A DNA stretch of 64,000 nucleotides from Moritella yayanosii (GCF_900465055.1 NZ_LS483250.1:3100001-3164000); one strand, 5' to 3'; shown: positions 17,806 through 27,940, numbered from the stretch's first letter. Translations and numbers: made by a program. The notes: generated by a model not told the origin, from the sequence alone.

Positions 17806-18118
17806 CAGAGACGCAGGAAGCTCATCAGGATGATGACTTAGCACTCTACATGAAACCGCAAGGATGTGGTGGATTACAAGGATAGCACTCACGGATTTAG
17901 AGTGAATAAAGGACACCTCCAGGACGGAGATGAGAAGCAGGTTAGGATGACTTGTTAGGCTAGGATTGCCAAAGGAACAACTCAAAGGATTGGGGAAAAG
18001 TAAATCAGCTAATGGATTAGGTAAATGTCTAAGTGCAGGGAGCACAATCAGTTCAAGGATATGAGCTATTACGACAACGGAAAAGGGCTGCACTAGTTAC
18101 TAGTGCAGCCCTTTTCTT
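17806..18118 (+). ncRNA. csrC: CsrB/CsrC-type CsrA-sequestering sRNA, copy 2
   Basis: About 310 nt with 18 or so GGA motifs (GCAGGAAG, CAAGGATGTGG, CTCCAGGACGGAGA, GCTAGGATTGCC, CTAATGGATTAGG and others), mostly in loops of short hairpins, ending in a long terminator stem. It shares ordered blocks with the RNA at 16193 but is clearly diverged, so the pair is an old duplication. The promoter is an extended -10 TGCTATATT at 17792-17800 with no obvious -35, as expected for an activator-dependent promoter. An open frame on the other strand (17749-18093) is an artefact of this RNA. The symbol is by type only. Confidence 0.9.
18081..18118 (+). terminator. Terminator of Csr sRNA copy 2
   Basis: The stem GGGCTGCACTAG / CTAGTGCAGCCC with a TTA loop is extended by AAAA/TTTT and followed by TTTTCTTTT. 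Confidence 0.94.
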
Positions 18119-18216
18119 TTGCCTAAAATTTACTTTCACACAAACAAGACCTATCACATAAACGCTACCAGTCACGTAAATCCGGTATTATTTAAGTCAT
18201 AGGTATTCACTTCATA

Positions 18217-18528
18217 TTAGAAACTAACGTTTTCACCGCCTTGATTTTTAACTGCATCGGTTAATACTGCTGACAATACTTGTTGAGTGCGGTTATCAAC
18301 CCATACATCATGGATTAATTCGAAATGGTGGCCATTGGTTTTTGTTGCTACCCATATCTGGTGTAATGGTGTTTGTTTGTTTAAGATAATTTGCGAACCA
18401 TCACGACAGTATAAAGTCAAAATACTGTTGCTGTTTTCATAATCGAGTTCAACATCACTGTCATCAATGATCTCTTCAAAGCTTATTAATAGTTCGTCAA
18501 CCTGTTGGTGGAATTCTGAATCAGTCAT
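18217..18528 (-). CDS. cyaY: Frataxin homologue CyaY
   Basis: A 103-residue iron-binding frataxin that modulates Fe-S cluster assembly on IscS/IscU. An acidic first helix (EEIIDDSDVELDYEN) and the sheet strands ending in QIWVATKTNGHHFEL match CyaY, and the length is normal (about 105). It is divergent from lptM with 76 bases between starts, the same neighbour order as in E. coli. Confidence 0.95.
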   Translation of the reverse strand: MTDSEFHQQVDELLISFEEIIDDSDVELDYENSNSILTLYCRDGSQIILNKQTPLHQIWVATKTNGHHFELIHDVWVDNRTQQVLSAVLTDAVKNQGGENVSF

Positions 18529-18604
18529 TTTTTATTAATCCTATTGCTTTTAATTTTGTCAGTGCGATTATAAGGGATAGAATTAATTTATCATTGAGTA
18601 GGTT

Positions 18605-18817
18605 ATGAGCCAAGCAAGAAAAACAATATTTATTACATTAGCCTTTATGTTTAGCGCTGGTTTACTCAGTGGTTGTGGTATTTCAGGTCCTTTATATGCA
18701 CCTGGCACGGGACCCGATGCCAAAAAAACCAAACAAATCCAGGTAGCAACACCGGCTACCGAAAGTGTAGAGCGTAATGACGCAGCTGGTAAGACGCTAA
18801 GTAGCGACGCAGAATAA
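18605..18817 (+). CDS. lptM: LPS-assembly lipoprotein LptM (YifL)
   Basis: A 70-residue lipoprotein. The signal segment ends in the lipobox LLSGC, so Cys24 would be lipidated. The following GISGPLYAPG resembles the short conserved LptM segment that supports LptD maturation. Its position directly before lysA-dapF matches E. coli yifL. The rest is polar and disordered. Confidence 0.88.
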   Translation: MSQARKTIFITLAFMFSAGLLSGCGISGPLYAPGTGPDAKKTKQIQVATPATESVERNDAAGKTLSSDAE

Positions 18818-18889
18818 ACATAACATTGGCACATGATGTGCAGTGAATGAGTTAGTTAGTTTACGAATTAAAAGACAAGGAATAGAGCA

Positions 18890-20146
18890 TTGGATTACTT
18901 TAATTATCAGGATGATGGCCGGTTATTTGCGGAACAATGTGCAGTTGCAGACGTAGCAGACAAATTTGGTACGCCAACGTATGTATACAGCAGAGCGACG
19001 ATTGAACGTCATTGGCATGCATTTAATGATGCTGCTGGTTCGCATCCGCATTTGGTTTGTTATGCCGTAAAAGCTAATTCAAATATTGCCGTGTTAAATG
19101 TGCTGGCACGTTTGGGCTCGGGTTTTGATATTGTCTCTGGTGGTGAGCTATTACGCGTGATAGCAGCCGGTGGTGATCCAAGTAAAATTGTATTTTCTGG
19201 TGTCGGTAAAACCGTCGCCGAAATTAATTTAGCACTCGATCATAATATTCATTGTTTTAATGTCGAATCGACGCCAGAACTGGAACGTATTAATGACCTT
19301 GCACTGAGTCGCGGTGTGCAGGCGCCGATATCGATTCGCGTCAATCCTAATATTGATGCGGGTACCCATCCTTATATTTCGACTGGTCTGAAAGAAAATA
19401 AATTTGGTATCGATATTGATTTGGCGGAAGGCGTGTATCAAGTGGCAAGTAAAATGCCGGGGATTAAATTAATAGGCGTTGATTGCCATATTGGCTCACA
19501 ATTAACCGAGTTATCACCCTTCTTAGACGCGGTAGATAAGCTTTTGCTATTAATTGATAAATTATCAGCGCAAGGTATTGTACTTGAACATCTCGATGTT
19601 GGTGGTGGCTTGGGCGTACCTTATAATGGTGAAACACCCCCACAACCGGCTGAATATGTGCAGGCATTAAAAGCTAAATTAGCGGGACGTAAACTGGCGC
19701 TTATTTTTGAACCGGGTCGGGCGATCATGGCCAATGCTGGTATTTTGGTCAGTAAAGTTGAGTATATTAAACTTACGGAACATAAAAACTTTGCTATCGT
19801 TGATGCGGCCATGAACGATCTTATTCGTCCTGCGTTATATAGTGCGTGGCAAGCGATTGCACCAGTGAACAAATCATTAGAGCGTGAGTGTTTAAACTAT
19901 GATGTGGTTGGTCCTATTTGTGAGACTGGCGATTTCTTAGGTAAGAACCGTGATTTAACGATCGCGATGGATGATTATATTGTCGTCCGTTCTGCCGGTG
20001 CTTATGGTTCGACCATGAGTTCAAATTATAATACTCGTAGTCGCCCTGCCGAAGTGATGGTGGATGGTGATGTGGCACATTTGGTCCGTCGTCGAGAAGG
20101 ACTGGAAGAGATCTGGAAAGACGAAGCGATTTTACCTGCGGAATAA
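18890..20146 (+). CDS. lysA: Diaminopimelate decarboxylase
   Basis: A 418-residue PLP enzyme making L-lysine from meso-diaminopimelate. The PLP lysine is in CYAVKANSN. HIGSQLTELSPF, GGGLGVPY and the catalytic CETGDFLG are present. The start is a TTG with AAGGA eight to nine bases upstream; no in-frame ATG fits the conserved MDYFNYQD N-terminus. The gene is followed by dapF, the preceding enzyme of the pathway. Confidence 0.96.
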   Translation: MDYFNYQDDGRLFAEQCAVADVADKFGTPTYVYSRATIERHWHAFNDAAGSHPHLVCYAVKANSNIAVLNVLARLGSGFDIVSGGELLRVIAAGGDPSKIVFSGVGKTVAEINLALDHNIHCFNVESTPELERINDLALSRGVQAPISIRVNPNIDAGTHPYISTGLKENKFGIDIDLAEGVYQVASKMPGIKLIGVDCHIGSQLTELSPFLDAVDKLLLLIDKLSAQGIVLEHLDVGGGLGVPYNGETPPQPAEYVQALKAKLAGRKLALIFEPGRAIMANAGILVSKVEYIKLTEHKNFAIVDAAMNDLIRPALYSAWQAIAPVNKSLERECLNYDVVGPICETGDFLGKNRDLTIAMDDYIVVRSAGAYGSTMSSNYNTRSRPAEVMVDGDVAHLVRRREGLEEIWKDEAILPAE

Positions 20147-20184
20147 ATTTTACCTACTGAATGAAATAAGGGTTACAGGTTCAT

Positions 20185-21015
20185 ATGTTTATACAGTTTT
20201 CAAAGATGCACGGTCTGGGTAATGATTTTATGGTCGTAGACTGCGTTACTCAAAATGTATTTTTTAATAATGATAATATCCGACGTTTGGCAGATCGAAA
20301 TACCGGTATTGGCTTTGATCAACTGTTAGTGGTTGAAGCGCCTTATGATCCTGATCTTGATTTTCATTATCGTATCTATAATGCTGACGGTAGCGAAGTC
20401 GAGCAGTGTGGTAATGGTGCACGCTGTTTCGCTAGTTTTGTTCGCCATAAAGGCTTAACCAATAAGACCAAGATTGCGGTAAGTACCAGTGGCGGTAAGA
20501 TCTCCTTGCAGGTTGAATACGATGGTCAGGTTACGGTGAACATGGGGGTGCCAGAATTAGCCCCGGATAAAATTCCGTTCCGTGCCACCAAGCAGGAAAA
20601 AACCTATATTTTACGTGCGTTAGACAGCACGGTATTTTGTGGTGCCGTGTCGATAGGTAATCCGCATTGTGTGACCATCGTCGATGACATTGAAACTGCA
20701 CCATTGGCCGATCTTGGTCATGCGATCGCCCATCATGAGCGTTTTCCTAACCGTGTTAATGCTGGCTTCATGCAAATATTGTCGCCGGACCATGCCAAAT
20801 TACGGGTATATGAACGTGGCGTTGGTGAAACCCAAGCTTGTGGCACTGGCGCATGTGCCGCGGTGGTTGTGGGTCAATTACAAGGGAAGCTCGGCCAAGA
20901 TGTGTGTATTGAGCTGCCTGGTGGTAAATTGCAAATTTCATGGCGAGGTCCAGGTACACCGGTATTTATGACCGGTCCGGCAACACATGTATACGATGGA
21001 CAAATTAATATATGA
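20185..21015 (+). CDS. dapF: Diaminopimelate epimerase
   Basis: A 276-residue PLP-independent epimerase converting LL- to meso-diaminopimelate for lysine and peptidoglycan. The two catalytic cysteines are in [10 protein letters not shown] and [12 protein letters not shown]. It begins with the typical [11 protein letters not shown]. The stop overlaps the next start (ATGA). Confidence 0.97.
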   Translation: MFIQFSKMHGLGNDFMVVDCVTQNVFFNNDNIRRLADRNTGIGFDQLLVVEAPYDPDLDFHYRIYNADGSEVEQCGNGARCFASFVRHKGLTNKTKIAVSTSGGKISLQVEYDGQVTVNMGVPELAPDKIPFRATKQEKTYILRALDSTVFCGAVSIGNPHCVTIVDDIETAPLADLGHAIAHHERFPNRVNAGFMQILSPDHAKLRVYERGVGETQACGTGACAAVVVGQLQGKLGQDVCIELPGGKLQISWRGPGTPVFMTGPATHVYDGQINI

Positions 21016-21737
21016 GCGACGCTGAAGCTGCGATGTTAATCGCGGCAAACCCTGCTATTTCAGAGCAAAATGTGATTGCTTTTTTGCAGGCTGATCCTGA
21101 TTTTTTTGTGCGTAATAATGACTTAGTCGATACGCTAGCGATATCGCATGGTGCGCAAGGCTGTGTATCGTTAGTGACATTGCGGTTAGAAAGACAACGC
21201 CAACGCATTGCCGATTTAGAGCTGCAGTTACAGCAGTTAGTCGCTATTGCTGCAGACAATGATAAATTATTCCGTATCTATGCCGATATTTATACGGCGC
21301 TATTTAATTGCACGTCGGTGATGCAAATGCAGCGTATTCTGGTGACGCAGATCCAATCTCAATTGCCGTTAGCGGCCGTCAATTTGCATCTGAATGAAGC
21401 TTGTTTTCACCTTAAATCGCAATATCTGCCGCTCGCTATTTCAGCAGGACAGTTAGTGCGTATTCGTCAAAAACAGTTTGCAGGGGGTGATCATTATTTT
21501 GGTCCTGTTACAGGCGCCGATAAAGCATTACTGTTTGGTCAAGATGCCTTAGTTAACTCGATGGCATTGATGGCATTGGGCGAGCGTGGGGAGTATGGTT
21601 TACTCGCTATCGGTAGTGCTAACGCCGATCATTATCAAGTGGGCATGGATAACTTGCTGTTAGGTCAGCTTTGCCGCATTATCTCTACCCTGTTACCGCA
21701 ACTGATGCCTTCACGTGACAACGCCATTAAAAAATAA
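21012..21737 (+). CDS. DUF484 family protein
   Basis: A 241-residue soluble GAF-like protein (E. coli YigA family). The conserved N-terminal [17 protein letters not shown] is followed by a helix ([20 protein letters not shown]) and a GAF-type domain. It sits between dapF and xerC with 4- and 23-base overlaps, the invariant place of this family. The biochemical role is unknown; coupling to XerC is suggested only by the operon. Confidence 0.92.
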   Translation: MSDAEAAMLIAANPAISEQNVIAFLQADPDFFVRNNDLVDTLAISHGAQGCVSLVTLRLERQRQRIADLELQLQQLVAIAADNDKLFRIYADIYTALFNCTSVMQMQRILVTQIQSQLPLAAVNLHLNEACFHLKSQYLPLAISAGQLVRIRQKQFAGGDHYFGPVTGADKALLFGQDALVNSMALMALGERGEYGLLAIGSANADHYQVGMDNLLLGQLCRIISTLLPQLMPSRDNAIKK

Positions 21738-22680
21738 GACCACTGCAGGTAGTGAACTGCCTGCACAACTCCTTAAACCGATAGAACGGTTTTTACGTTA
21801 TATCACCAGTGAACGACAACTGAGTCTACATACTTCCCGTAATTATCGCCGCCACCTGATCTTATTCGCCGAGCAAATGCTGACGTTACCGATCACGGAA
21901 TGGCGTGCGCTTAATGCCTCTCAGGTACGCAAGTTAGCGGCCTTAAATCATAAACTGGGTTTATCACCTCGCAGTCTAGCAACCAAATTATCAGCCCTGC
22001 GCAGTTTTTGTGATTACTTGGTATTACAAGGTGATCTCACCGCCAACCCTGCGAAAGGGGTATCGGCTCCCCGCCAACATAAACCGTTACCGAAGAACCT
22101 CGATGTTGATGAAATTAATCAATTATTATCCGTCTCTAATGCGGTAGAGTCTGACGACCCGTTTTTAGTGTTACGTGATAAAGCCATGATGGAGTTAATG
22201 TACTCGGCGGGTTTGCGGTTAGATGAACTGGTCAATTTGGATGTAACCGACGTTAAGTTGCGTGAAAAAACCATGCGGGTGATTGGTAAAGGTAATAAAC
22301 AGCGCCAGTTACCGGTTGGTAGTATCGCGATCACGGCATTACAAGCCTGGTTAGCAGTACGTGGTGAATATGCTGACAACGCGCAACCGGCATTATTTGT
22401 TAGTCAGCTTCGGCGTCGAATATCGCACCGTAGTGTACAAAGCCGGATGGCAAAGTGGGGCCAACAACAAACGCTGACTAGCCATGTTAATCCCCATAAG
22501 TTACGTCATTCATTTGCGACTCACATGCTCGAGTCGAGTGGTGATTTACGTGCGGTACAGGAATTATTAGGGCATGCCAATATCAGCACCACCCAGATCT
22601 ACACCAGTTTGGATTTTCAACATCTAGCTAAAGTGTATGATGCCGCTCATCCTCGTGCGAAAAAGAAAAGAGAAGACTGA
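21715..22680 (+). CDS. xerC: Tyrosine recombinase XerC
   Basis: A 321-residue site-specific recombinase that with XerD resolves chromosome dimers at dif. Catalytic residues are visible: Arg in [13 protein letters not shown], Lys in [11 protein letters not shown], His-x-x-Arg in [12 protein letters not shown], His in [12 protein letters not shown] and the nucleophile Tyr in that string. A GTG start at 21715 lies inside the end of the DUF484 gene. It is coupled to yigB by a one-base overlap. Confidence 0.96.
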   Translation: MTTPLKNKTTAGSELPAQLLKPIERFLRYITSERQLSLHTSRNYRRHLILFAEQMLTLPITEWRALNASQVRKLAALNHKLGLSPRSLATKLSALRSFCDYLVLQGDLTANPAKGVSAPRQHKPLPKNLDVDEINQLLSVSNAVESDDPFLVLRDKAMMELMYSAGLRLDELVNLDVTDVKLREKTMRVIGKGNKQRQLPVGSIAITALQAWLAVRGEYADNAQPALFVSQLRRRISHRSVQSRMAKWGQQQTLTSHVNPHKLRHSFATHMLESSGDLRAVQELLGHANISTTQIYTSLDFQHLAKVYDAAHPRAKKKRED

Positions 22681-23396
22681 TGAAATTCTATCGACGATTA
22701 CACCAGATCAAAGCCATGAGCTTCGATCTTGACGATACCTTATATGATAACTATCCGATAGTGCGCCGTGCCGAGGCTTGGATGCACATGCATTTACGCA
22801 GTCAATATCCGCACATTACCCATTTAGATAATAATGCTTGGTTACAATTAAAGCGCCATGTGCTGCATCAACAATCGCACTTGATACATGATGTCAGTGG
22901 CATCCGTATTGCTTGTTTAACCGCGTTATTTTTACGTCACGGTTATAGCGAACAAGATGCTGAGTCTGTCGCTAATACTATTTCCACCCAAGTGCGGGCC
23001 GTGCGCAGTGACTTTGTCGTGCCGGAAAATACCTTGGCTGTATTAGCTGAATTAGCGAGTAAGATCCCGTTAATTGCGGTGACCAATGGTAATGTCGATA
23101 CGGATAAAATTGGTTTAACGCCATTTTTTACCGCAGTGATAAAACCCGGTAATGGCTTGAGAATGAAACCGTACCCTGATTTATTTTCATTAGCAGCAGA
23201 AACATTAGCGTTACCGCCACAACATATCTTACATGTCGGCGATGATCTTAACTCCGATGTGGCTGGAGCAGTCAGCAATGGTTTTATGTCAGCGTGGTTT
23301 AATGACCAACAACAATCGCTAATGACGAGTAACAAGGCCAGTCATTTACCGGATATTGAAATAACCCACTTGGATGAATTAACAAGCCTGTTATAA
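22680..23396 (+). CDS. yigB: HAD phosphatase YigB
   Basis: A 238-residue haloacid dehalogenase-type phosphatase. In E. coli YigB dephosphorylates the flavin precursor ARPP (and FMN in vitro). Motif I FDLDDTLYDN, motif II VTNGN, and motifs III/IV KPYPDLF and HVGDDLNSDV are intact. The ATG overlaps the xerC stop by one base. Confidence 0.92.
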   Translation: MKFYRRLHQIKAMSFDLDDTLYDNYPIVRRAEAWMHMHLRSQYPHITHLDNNAWLQLKRHVLHQQSHLIHDVSGIRIACLTALFLRHGYSEQDAESVANTISTQVRAVRSDFVVPENTLAVLAELASKIPLIAVTNGNVDTDKIGLTPFFTAVIKPGNGLRMKPYPDLFSLAAETLALPPQHILHVGDDLNSDVAGAVSNGFMSAWFNDQQQSLMTSNKASHLPDIEITHLDELTSLL

Positions 23397-23443
23397 TCCC
23401 CCCCATTCTACTGATTAAATATACAGTCTAAGGTGACTAAATT

Positions 23444-25612
23444 ATGGATGTATCTCTCTTACTGGACGGCCTCAACGACAAACAGCGTGATGCTGTTGCG
23501 GCACCACAATCGAGTATGCTGATTTTAGCGGGTGCTGGTAGTGGTAAAACCAGAGTATTGGTACATCGCTTAGCTTGGTTAATGCAGGTGGAGCAGTGCT
23601 CACCTTATTCTTTATTAGCGGTGACCTTTACTAATAAAGCTGCCGCAGAAATGCGTGGCCGTGTTGATAAGTTATTAGAAGGCCGTCAGCAAGGTATGTG
23701 GATTGGCACTTTCCATGGTATCGCCCATCGCCTATTACGCGCGCACCATTTAGATGCGGGCTTACCGGCTGAATTCCAGATCATTGACAGTGATGATCAA
23801 TTGCGATTATTAAAACGTTTGATCAAAGCCATGAACCTTGATGAGAAGCAGTGGCCGGCTAAACAAGCGATGTGGTATATCGGCGGTAAAAAAGATGAAG
23901 GTCTGCGCCCAGAGCATTTACAAGCCTATGATCCGATTGAACGTAACTGGATCAAGATTTATCAAGCCTATCAAGAATCTTGTGATCGTGCCGGGTTAGT
24001 CGATTTCGGTGAGTTGTTATTACGATCGCACGAACTTTGGTTGCACAAACCACACATTTTAGCCCATTATCAAGATCGTTTTTCTAACATTTTAGTGGAC
24101 GAATTCCAAGATACCAATAACATTCAATATGCATGGTTACGTATGTTGACTGGTGATCGCGGTAACTTAATGATCGTAGGTGATGATGATCAGTCTATTT
24201 ACGGCTGGCGTGGCGCGCAAGTGGCTAATATCCAACGCTTCTTAACCGACTACAAAGGTTCAAAAACCATTAAGCTGGAACAGAATTACCGTTCGAGCAG
24301 TAATATTCTCAATGCCGCCAATGCACTTATTGCTAATAACAGTGAGCGTATGGGCAAAGAATTATGGACAGAAGATAAAGAAGGTGAACCGATCTCCTTG
24401 TATGCGGCATTTAATGAAGTTGATGAAGCGCGTTTTGTGGTCAGCCGAATTAAAGAGTGGCAAGATCAAGGTGGGACACTCAGTGACTGTGCGATCTTAT
24501 ACCGCAGTAATGCGCAGTCTCGAGTGCTCGAGGATGCGTTATTGCAGGAGCGATTAGCTTACCGTATTTATGGTGGATTACGTTTCTTTGATCGCCTTGA
24601 AGTTAAAGATGCGATGGCGTATATGCGCCTGAAGAATAACCGTAATGATGATGCGGCATTTGAGCGTATCATTAACAAACCAACCCGTGGTATTGGGGAT
24701 CGGGCCTTGTCATTATTACGTGATGCGAGCCGTGAACAAGGTTCAACCTTGTGGCAAGCGGCGATCTATCTACTCGATAACAATTTGATCGCTGGCCGGG
24801 CGGCGAGTTCGATCCGTAAGTTTGTCGAACTGATCACCGAGCTGGATAACGATGTTGCTGACTTAGCTTTGCATGAACAAATCGATCATGTGGTTTTATA
24901 CTCAGGTCTGAAATCTATGTATCAATTGGAGAAAGGCGAGAAAGCCCAATCACGTATCGAAAACTTAGAGGAACTGGTGTCTGCTGCCCGCAGTTTTCAG
25001 ATCCCCGATGACAGTGAAGAAATGTCCGAGTTATCGGCCTTTTTAGCTTTTGCGGTATTAGAGTCTGCAGAAGGCCAAGCCGATGAGTTTGAAGATGCAG
25101 TGCAATTGATGACATTACACTCGGCAAAAGGCTTAGAATTCCCGGTGGTATTCATGGTCGGTGTCGAAGAAGGCATGTTCCCCAGTCAGCAATCGACGGA
25201 AGAAGCGGGACGTATGGAAGAAGAGCGCCGTCTTTGTTATGTGGGTATTACCCGTGCCATGAAGAAACTGTATATCAGTTATGCAGAGTCGCGTCGTTTA
25301 TACGGTAAAGAGATGAATCATCGACCATCACGCTTTATTCGTGAAATACCCGAACAGTACATTGAAGAGATCCGGTTAAAAACTCAAATTCGCCAGCCTA
25401 CCCAGTTTGGGCGCTTTAGTGCGGGAGCTGAAAAAATGTCATTTGAGTCGACTGGTTATCAATTAGGTCAGCGTGTGCTGCATGCTAAGTTTGGTGAAGG
25501 TATTGTGATGAATTATGAAGGTAGTGGTCCGCAATGTCGTATTCAAATTGAGTTTGATCAACTGGGCAGCAAATGGTTGGTAGTATCTTACGCTAGATTG
25601 CAGGCGCTATAG
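23444..25612 (+). CDS. uvrD: DNA helicase II UvrD
   Basis: A 722-residue SF1A 3'-5' helicase for nucleotide excision and mismatch repair. Motif I is AGAGSGKTR (about 29-37), motif II VDEFQDTNNIQY, motif III DDDQSIYGWRGA and motif VI VGITRAMKKLYI. The C-terminal tudor-like segment (GQRVLHAKFGEGIV) is complete. It follows yigB by 47 bases. Confidence 0.97.
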   Translation: MDVSLLLDGLNDKQRDAVAAPQSSMLILAGAGSGKTRVLVHRLAWLMQVEQCSPYSLLAVTFTNKAAAEMRGRVDKLLEGRQQGMWIGTFHGIAHRLLRAHHLDAGLPAEFQIIDSDDQLRLLKRLIKAMNLDEKQWPAKQAMWYIGGKKDEGLRPEHLQAYDPIERNWIKIYQAYQESCDRAGLVDFGELLLRSHELWLHKPHILAHYQDRFSNILVDEFQDTNNIQYAWLRMLTGDRGNLMIVGDDDQSIYGWRGAQVANIQRFLTDYKGSKTIKLEQNYRSSSNILNAANALIANNSERMGKELWTEDKEGEPISLYAAFNEVDEARFVVSRIKEWQDQGGTLSDCAILYRSNAQSRVLEDALLQERLAYRIYGGLRFFDRLEVKDAMAYMRLKNNRNDDAAFERIINKPTRGIGDRALSLLRDASREQGSTLWQAAIYLLDNNLIAGRAASSIRKFVELITELDNDVADLALHEQIDHVVLYSGLKSMYQLEKGEKAQSRIENLEELVSAARSFQIPDDSEEMSELSAFLAFAVLESAEGQADEFEDAVQLMTLHSAKGLEFPVVFMVGVEEGMFPSQQSTEEAGRMEEERRLCYVGITRAMKKLYISYAESRRLYGKEMNHRPSRFIREIPEQYIEEIRLKTQIRQPTQFGRFSAGAEKMSFESTGYQLGQRVLHAKFGEGIVMNYEGSGPQCRIQIEFDQLGSKWLVVSYARLQAL

Positions 25613-25728
25613 TCAGCTTCAACTTTTTATAGTATAGTTGCGCGATTTTTTAGGATAGTATCATCGCATATTGAACGCTAACTTGGATGTTAGCGGTACG
25701 CATGCGGCTATAGCTACAGGGAGTTATT

Positions 25729-26373
25729 TTGATATCACGATGTATCATCGCGCTAATGTGCTTATTCAGTTCATTTGCTTATACTGCAGTATTTAAATCA
25801 GAAAATACCGCGTTATTAAAGCAATGGTTAGTTGGCGTCCATATATCGACTAACGATGTTATTCAAGGACGCAAAGTTAACATTGGCCTCCAAGTGCTGC
25901 CTATTTGGCAAGACCGTATTGATGGTGAATGGTTATATGCCGAAGGCCGTATTATAGGCTCACCAAGAAAACCATTTCGTCAGCGTATTTTACAATTAGT
26001 CGCCACGCCGACGGGTTTAATTCGTTTATACAGTTATTCTATTCCGCGCGCATCTGATTTTGCGGGTGCTTATTATGCTCCGCACGTATTGGCGAGTTTA
26101 ACTCAATCTCAGTTAAGTATTAGTAATAACTGTGAATTACTCATTGAGCTAAAAGTGACGAATACATTTATAGGTGAAACCGATACTGATTCTTGTATGA
26201 TGAAGACTGGCATCCCATTTATGACGAGATTTTTTTCGGTATCGGCAGTGAATATTTCATTCTTAGATGGTGGTGGTTATAATAAGTTTGGTCAATTAGT
26301 ATCGGGTCAATTTGATGTTCCCGTTACTTTTTTGAAAATTGAAAATTATGATTTGTATGCGGATAGCGAATAA
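25729..26373 (+). CDS. Secreted CpcT/CpeT-like protein
   Basis: A 214-residue protein with a signal peptide (about 1-19). The body resembles the CpcT/CpeT (DUF1001) family: LLKQWLVGVHIST, PFRQRILQL, DFAGAYYAPHVLASLT, NTFIGETDTDSC and FLDGGGYNKFGQ fall in the order of CpcT motifs. In cyanobacteria these are phycobilin lyases; in proteobacteria without phycobilisomes their role is unknown. The start is a TTG with an AGGGAG ribosome site. It is alone and convergent with rarD. I am fairly sure of the family and unsure of any ligand. Confidence 0.65.
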   Translation: MISRCIIALMCLFSSFAYTAVFKSENTALLKQWLVGVHISTNDVIQGRKVNIGLQVLPIWQDRIDGEWLYAEGRIIGSPRKPFRQRILQLVATPTGLIRLYSYSIPRASDFAGAYYAPHVLASLTQSQLSISNNCELLIELKVTNTFIGETDTDSCMMKTGIPFMTRFFSVSAVNISFLDGGGYNKFGQLVSGQFDVPVTFLKIENYDLYADSE

Positions 26374-26377
26374 AATA

Positions 26378-26407
26378 AGCACCCGGTTGTAATTGACCTC
26401 GGGTGCT
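26378..26407. terminator. Stem-loop between CpcT-like gene and rarD
   Basis: AGCACCCG and CGGGTGCT pair around a 14-base loop between the two convergent genes. Neither side has a T-run, so termination would be weak. Confidence 0.4.
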
Positions 26408-26442
26408 ATGATAAATATCTACTTGTCTACTGACGCGAGTCG

Positions 26443-27354
26443 TCACGATGAAGATTTTAATTTTGCTCGTTGGTGACGGTTGTTTTTAAAAGCATCGATG
26501 CTAAACACCACTAATCCAGCCCAAATAAACCCAAACGTCAGCAGTGTTTCGGTATTGACGACTTCATCATAAAGCGTCACACCAAGAATAAAGATCAGTG
26601 TCGGACCTATGTATTGGAAGAAACCTAACGTGGATAAAGGTAAGCGTATAGCAGCATGATTAAAGCATAATAGCGGTATGGTCGTGACAAAGGCGGCACT
26701 GAGTAACAGTAAATTAAGGTGCATACTGTTGGCACTCAGATCGGATGTTGCAGAGTCCGCGAAGATAAATAAATACGTCGCGGCCACGGGCAACATGATA
26801 ATCGTTTCAATCAAGAGGCCAACCAGTGCATTAAGATGTAACTTCTTGCGTAATAATCCGTAGAAGCCGAAACTACAACTTAATACCAAGGCTACCCAAG
26901 GCAGATATCCTAAGGTAATGACTTGAATTAAGATCCCGATCACCGCAAGTAAAATAGCGGCCCACTGTAACTTACGCAGCCGTTCAGATAAAAACACCAT
27001 GCCAAGCAACACGTTAATAATCGGGTTAATAAAATAACCTAAGCTAGCATCGAGTAAATGATCGTTATTTACCGCCCAAATGTAGGTTAACCAGTTAACA
27101 CTGATTAGTAAGGATGTGCAGATCAGCAAGAACACATTCTTCGGCACGGATAATACCGACTTGACCATCGGCCATAATCTAAATAGGCTCAGCAATACCG
27201 CAATTAAGATGCAAGACCAGAGCGCGCGGTGGGCTAAGATTTCATAAGCTGGTACTTGGTGTAATTGTTTAAAGTAGATAGGAGCCATGCCCCACATTAC
27301 ATAAGCAAGGATGGCGAATATCACCCCTTGCTTGGTATCATTGTTGGTTGTCAT
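26443..27354 (-). CDS. rarD: RarD, EamA/DMT-family permease
   Basis: A 303-residue inner-membrane protein with ten predicted helices. It begins KQGVIFAILAYVMWGMAPIYFKQL, a typical RarD start, and includes HRALWSCILI and GYFINPIINVLLG. RarD belongs to the drug/metabolite transporter superfamily; the substrate is not established. It is followed on the same strand (downstream direction) by a convergent gene. Confidence 0.92.
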   Translation of the reverse strand: MTTNNDTKQGVIFAILAYVMWGMAPIYFKQLHQVPAYEILAHRALWSCILIAVLLSLFRLWPMVKSVLSVPKNVFLLICTSLLISVNWLTYIWAVNNDHLLDASLGYFINPIINVLLGMVFLSERLRKLQWAAILLAVIGILIQVITLGYLPWVALVLSCSFGFYGLLRKKLHLNALVGLLIETIIMLPVAATYLFIFADSATSDLSANSMHLNLLLLSAAFVTTIPLLCFNHAAIRLPLSTLGFFQYIGPTLIFILGVTLYDEVVNTETLLTFGFIWAGLVVFSIDAFKNNRHQRAKLKSSS

Positions 27355-27450
27355 TGGTTATACCAGCGGCTTTTGTAGGAATAAATAGGTCGGTTAGCAT
27401 AACAATGATGGATAATCAGCGATAGTGCTATTAATAATCTTTAGTATTAC

Positions 27451-27907
27451 TTAACTGACTAAGTAAGTGCCGGTACCAAAAGCAATATGAACCCCCTTCT
27501 TGATTGTGCAGTTCCATACGTGTTACCGCTACTTTATTACCGGAACGAATAATCTGTGCGGTGGCGGTAAATTCATCGCCCCAACCTGGGCGTAAATAAT
27601 CGACCCGTAAGTCTATCGTACCCAGAGATCTTAGGTTTTTATGGAAGTTAGCAGCACTTTTTATTGTCATTTGTGGGATGGCAGCTGCGGCGACTAACAT
27701 GCCTCCGACCACATCAAGCGGCTTGTAGTCACGTCATCGTGCAGTATTTTTCGGATTGGATTACCAATCAACTGATCATCCATGTTGATACGTAATTCGC
27801 ATGCCGAGCAGATCGTTAAATGGCATTTGGTTTATAAACATATCACTGATGAAATCTAACATTTGCTGTTCAGTGAGTTCTTGGTCAATTACATCTTGCT
27901 CGGTCAT
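27451..27907 (-). pseudogene. yigI: Frameshifted YigI-type hotdog thioesterase
   Basis: Read on the minus strand, the start (MTEQDVIDQELTEQ then MFINQMPFNDLLGM) resembles YigI, then the frame breaks at about 27788. A second frame gives NPIRKILHDDVTT, a third (from about 27712) gives LDVVGGMLVAAAAIP and GTIDLRVDYLRPG. A fourth shift in a G5 run near 27493 restores HIAFGTGTYLVS before TAA. At least three indels make an inactive gene. The usual HGG active-site motif reads HDD, consistent with decay rather than sequencing error. Only an internal open frame (27431-27712) looks gene-like. The surrounding genes are intact. Confidence 0.8.
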
Positions 27908-27940
27908 TGTTGGCATGCGTCCTGCCTAGGCTTCGTTGTT

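Noticed and set aside
17749-18093. 114-residue minus-strand open frame
   Set aside because: It is antisense to the second Csr RNA. Its composition reflects the repeated GGA hairpins, and it contains the terminator.
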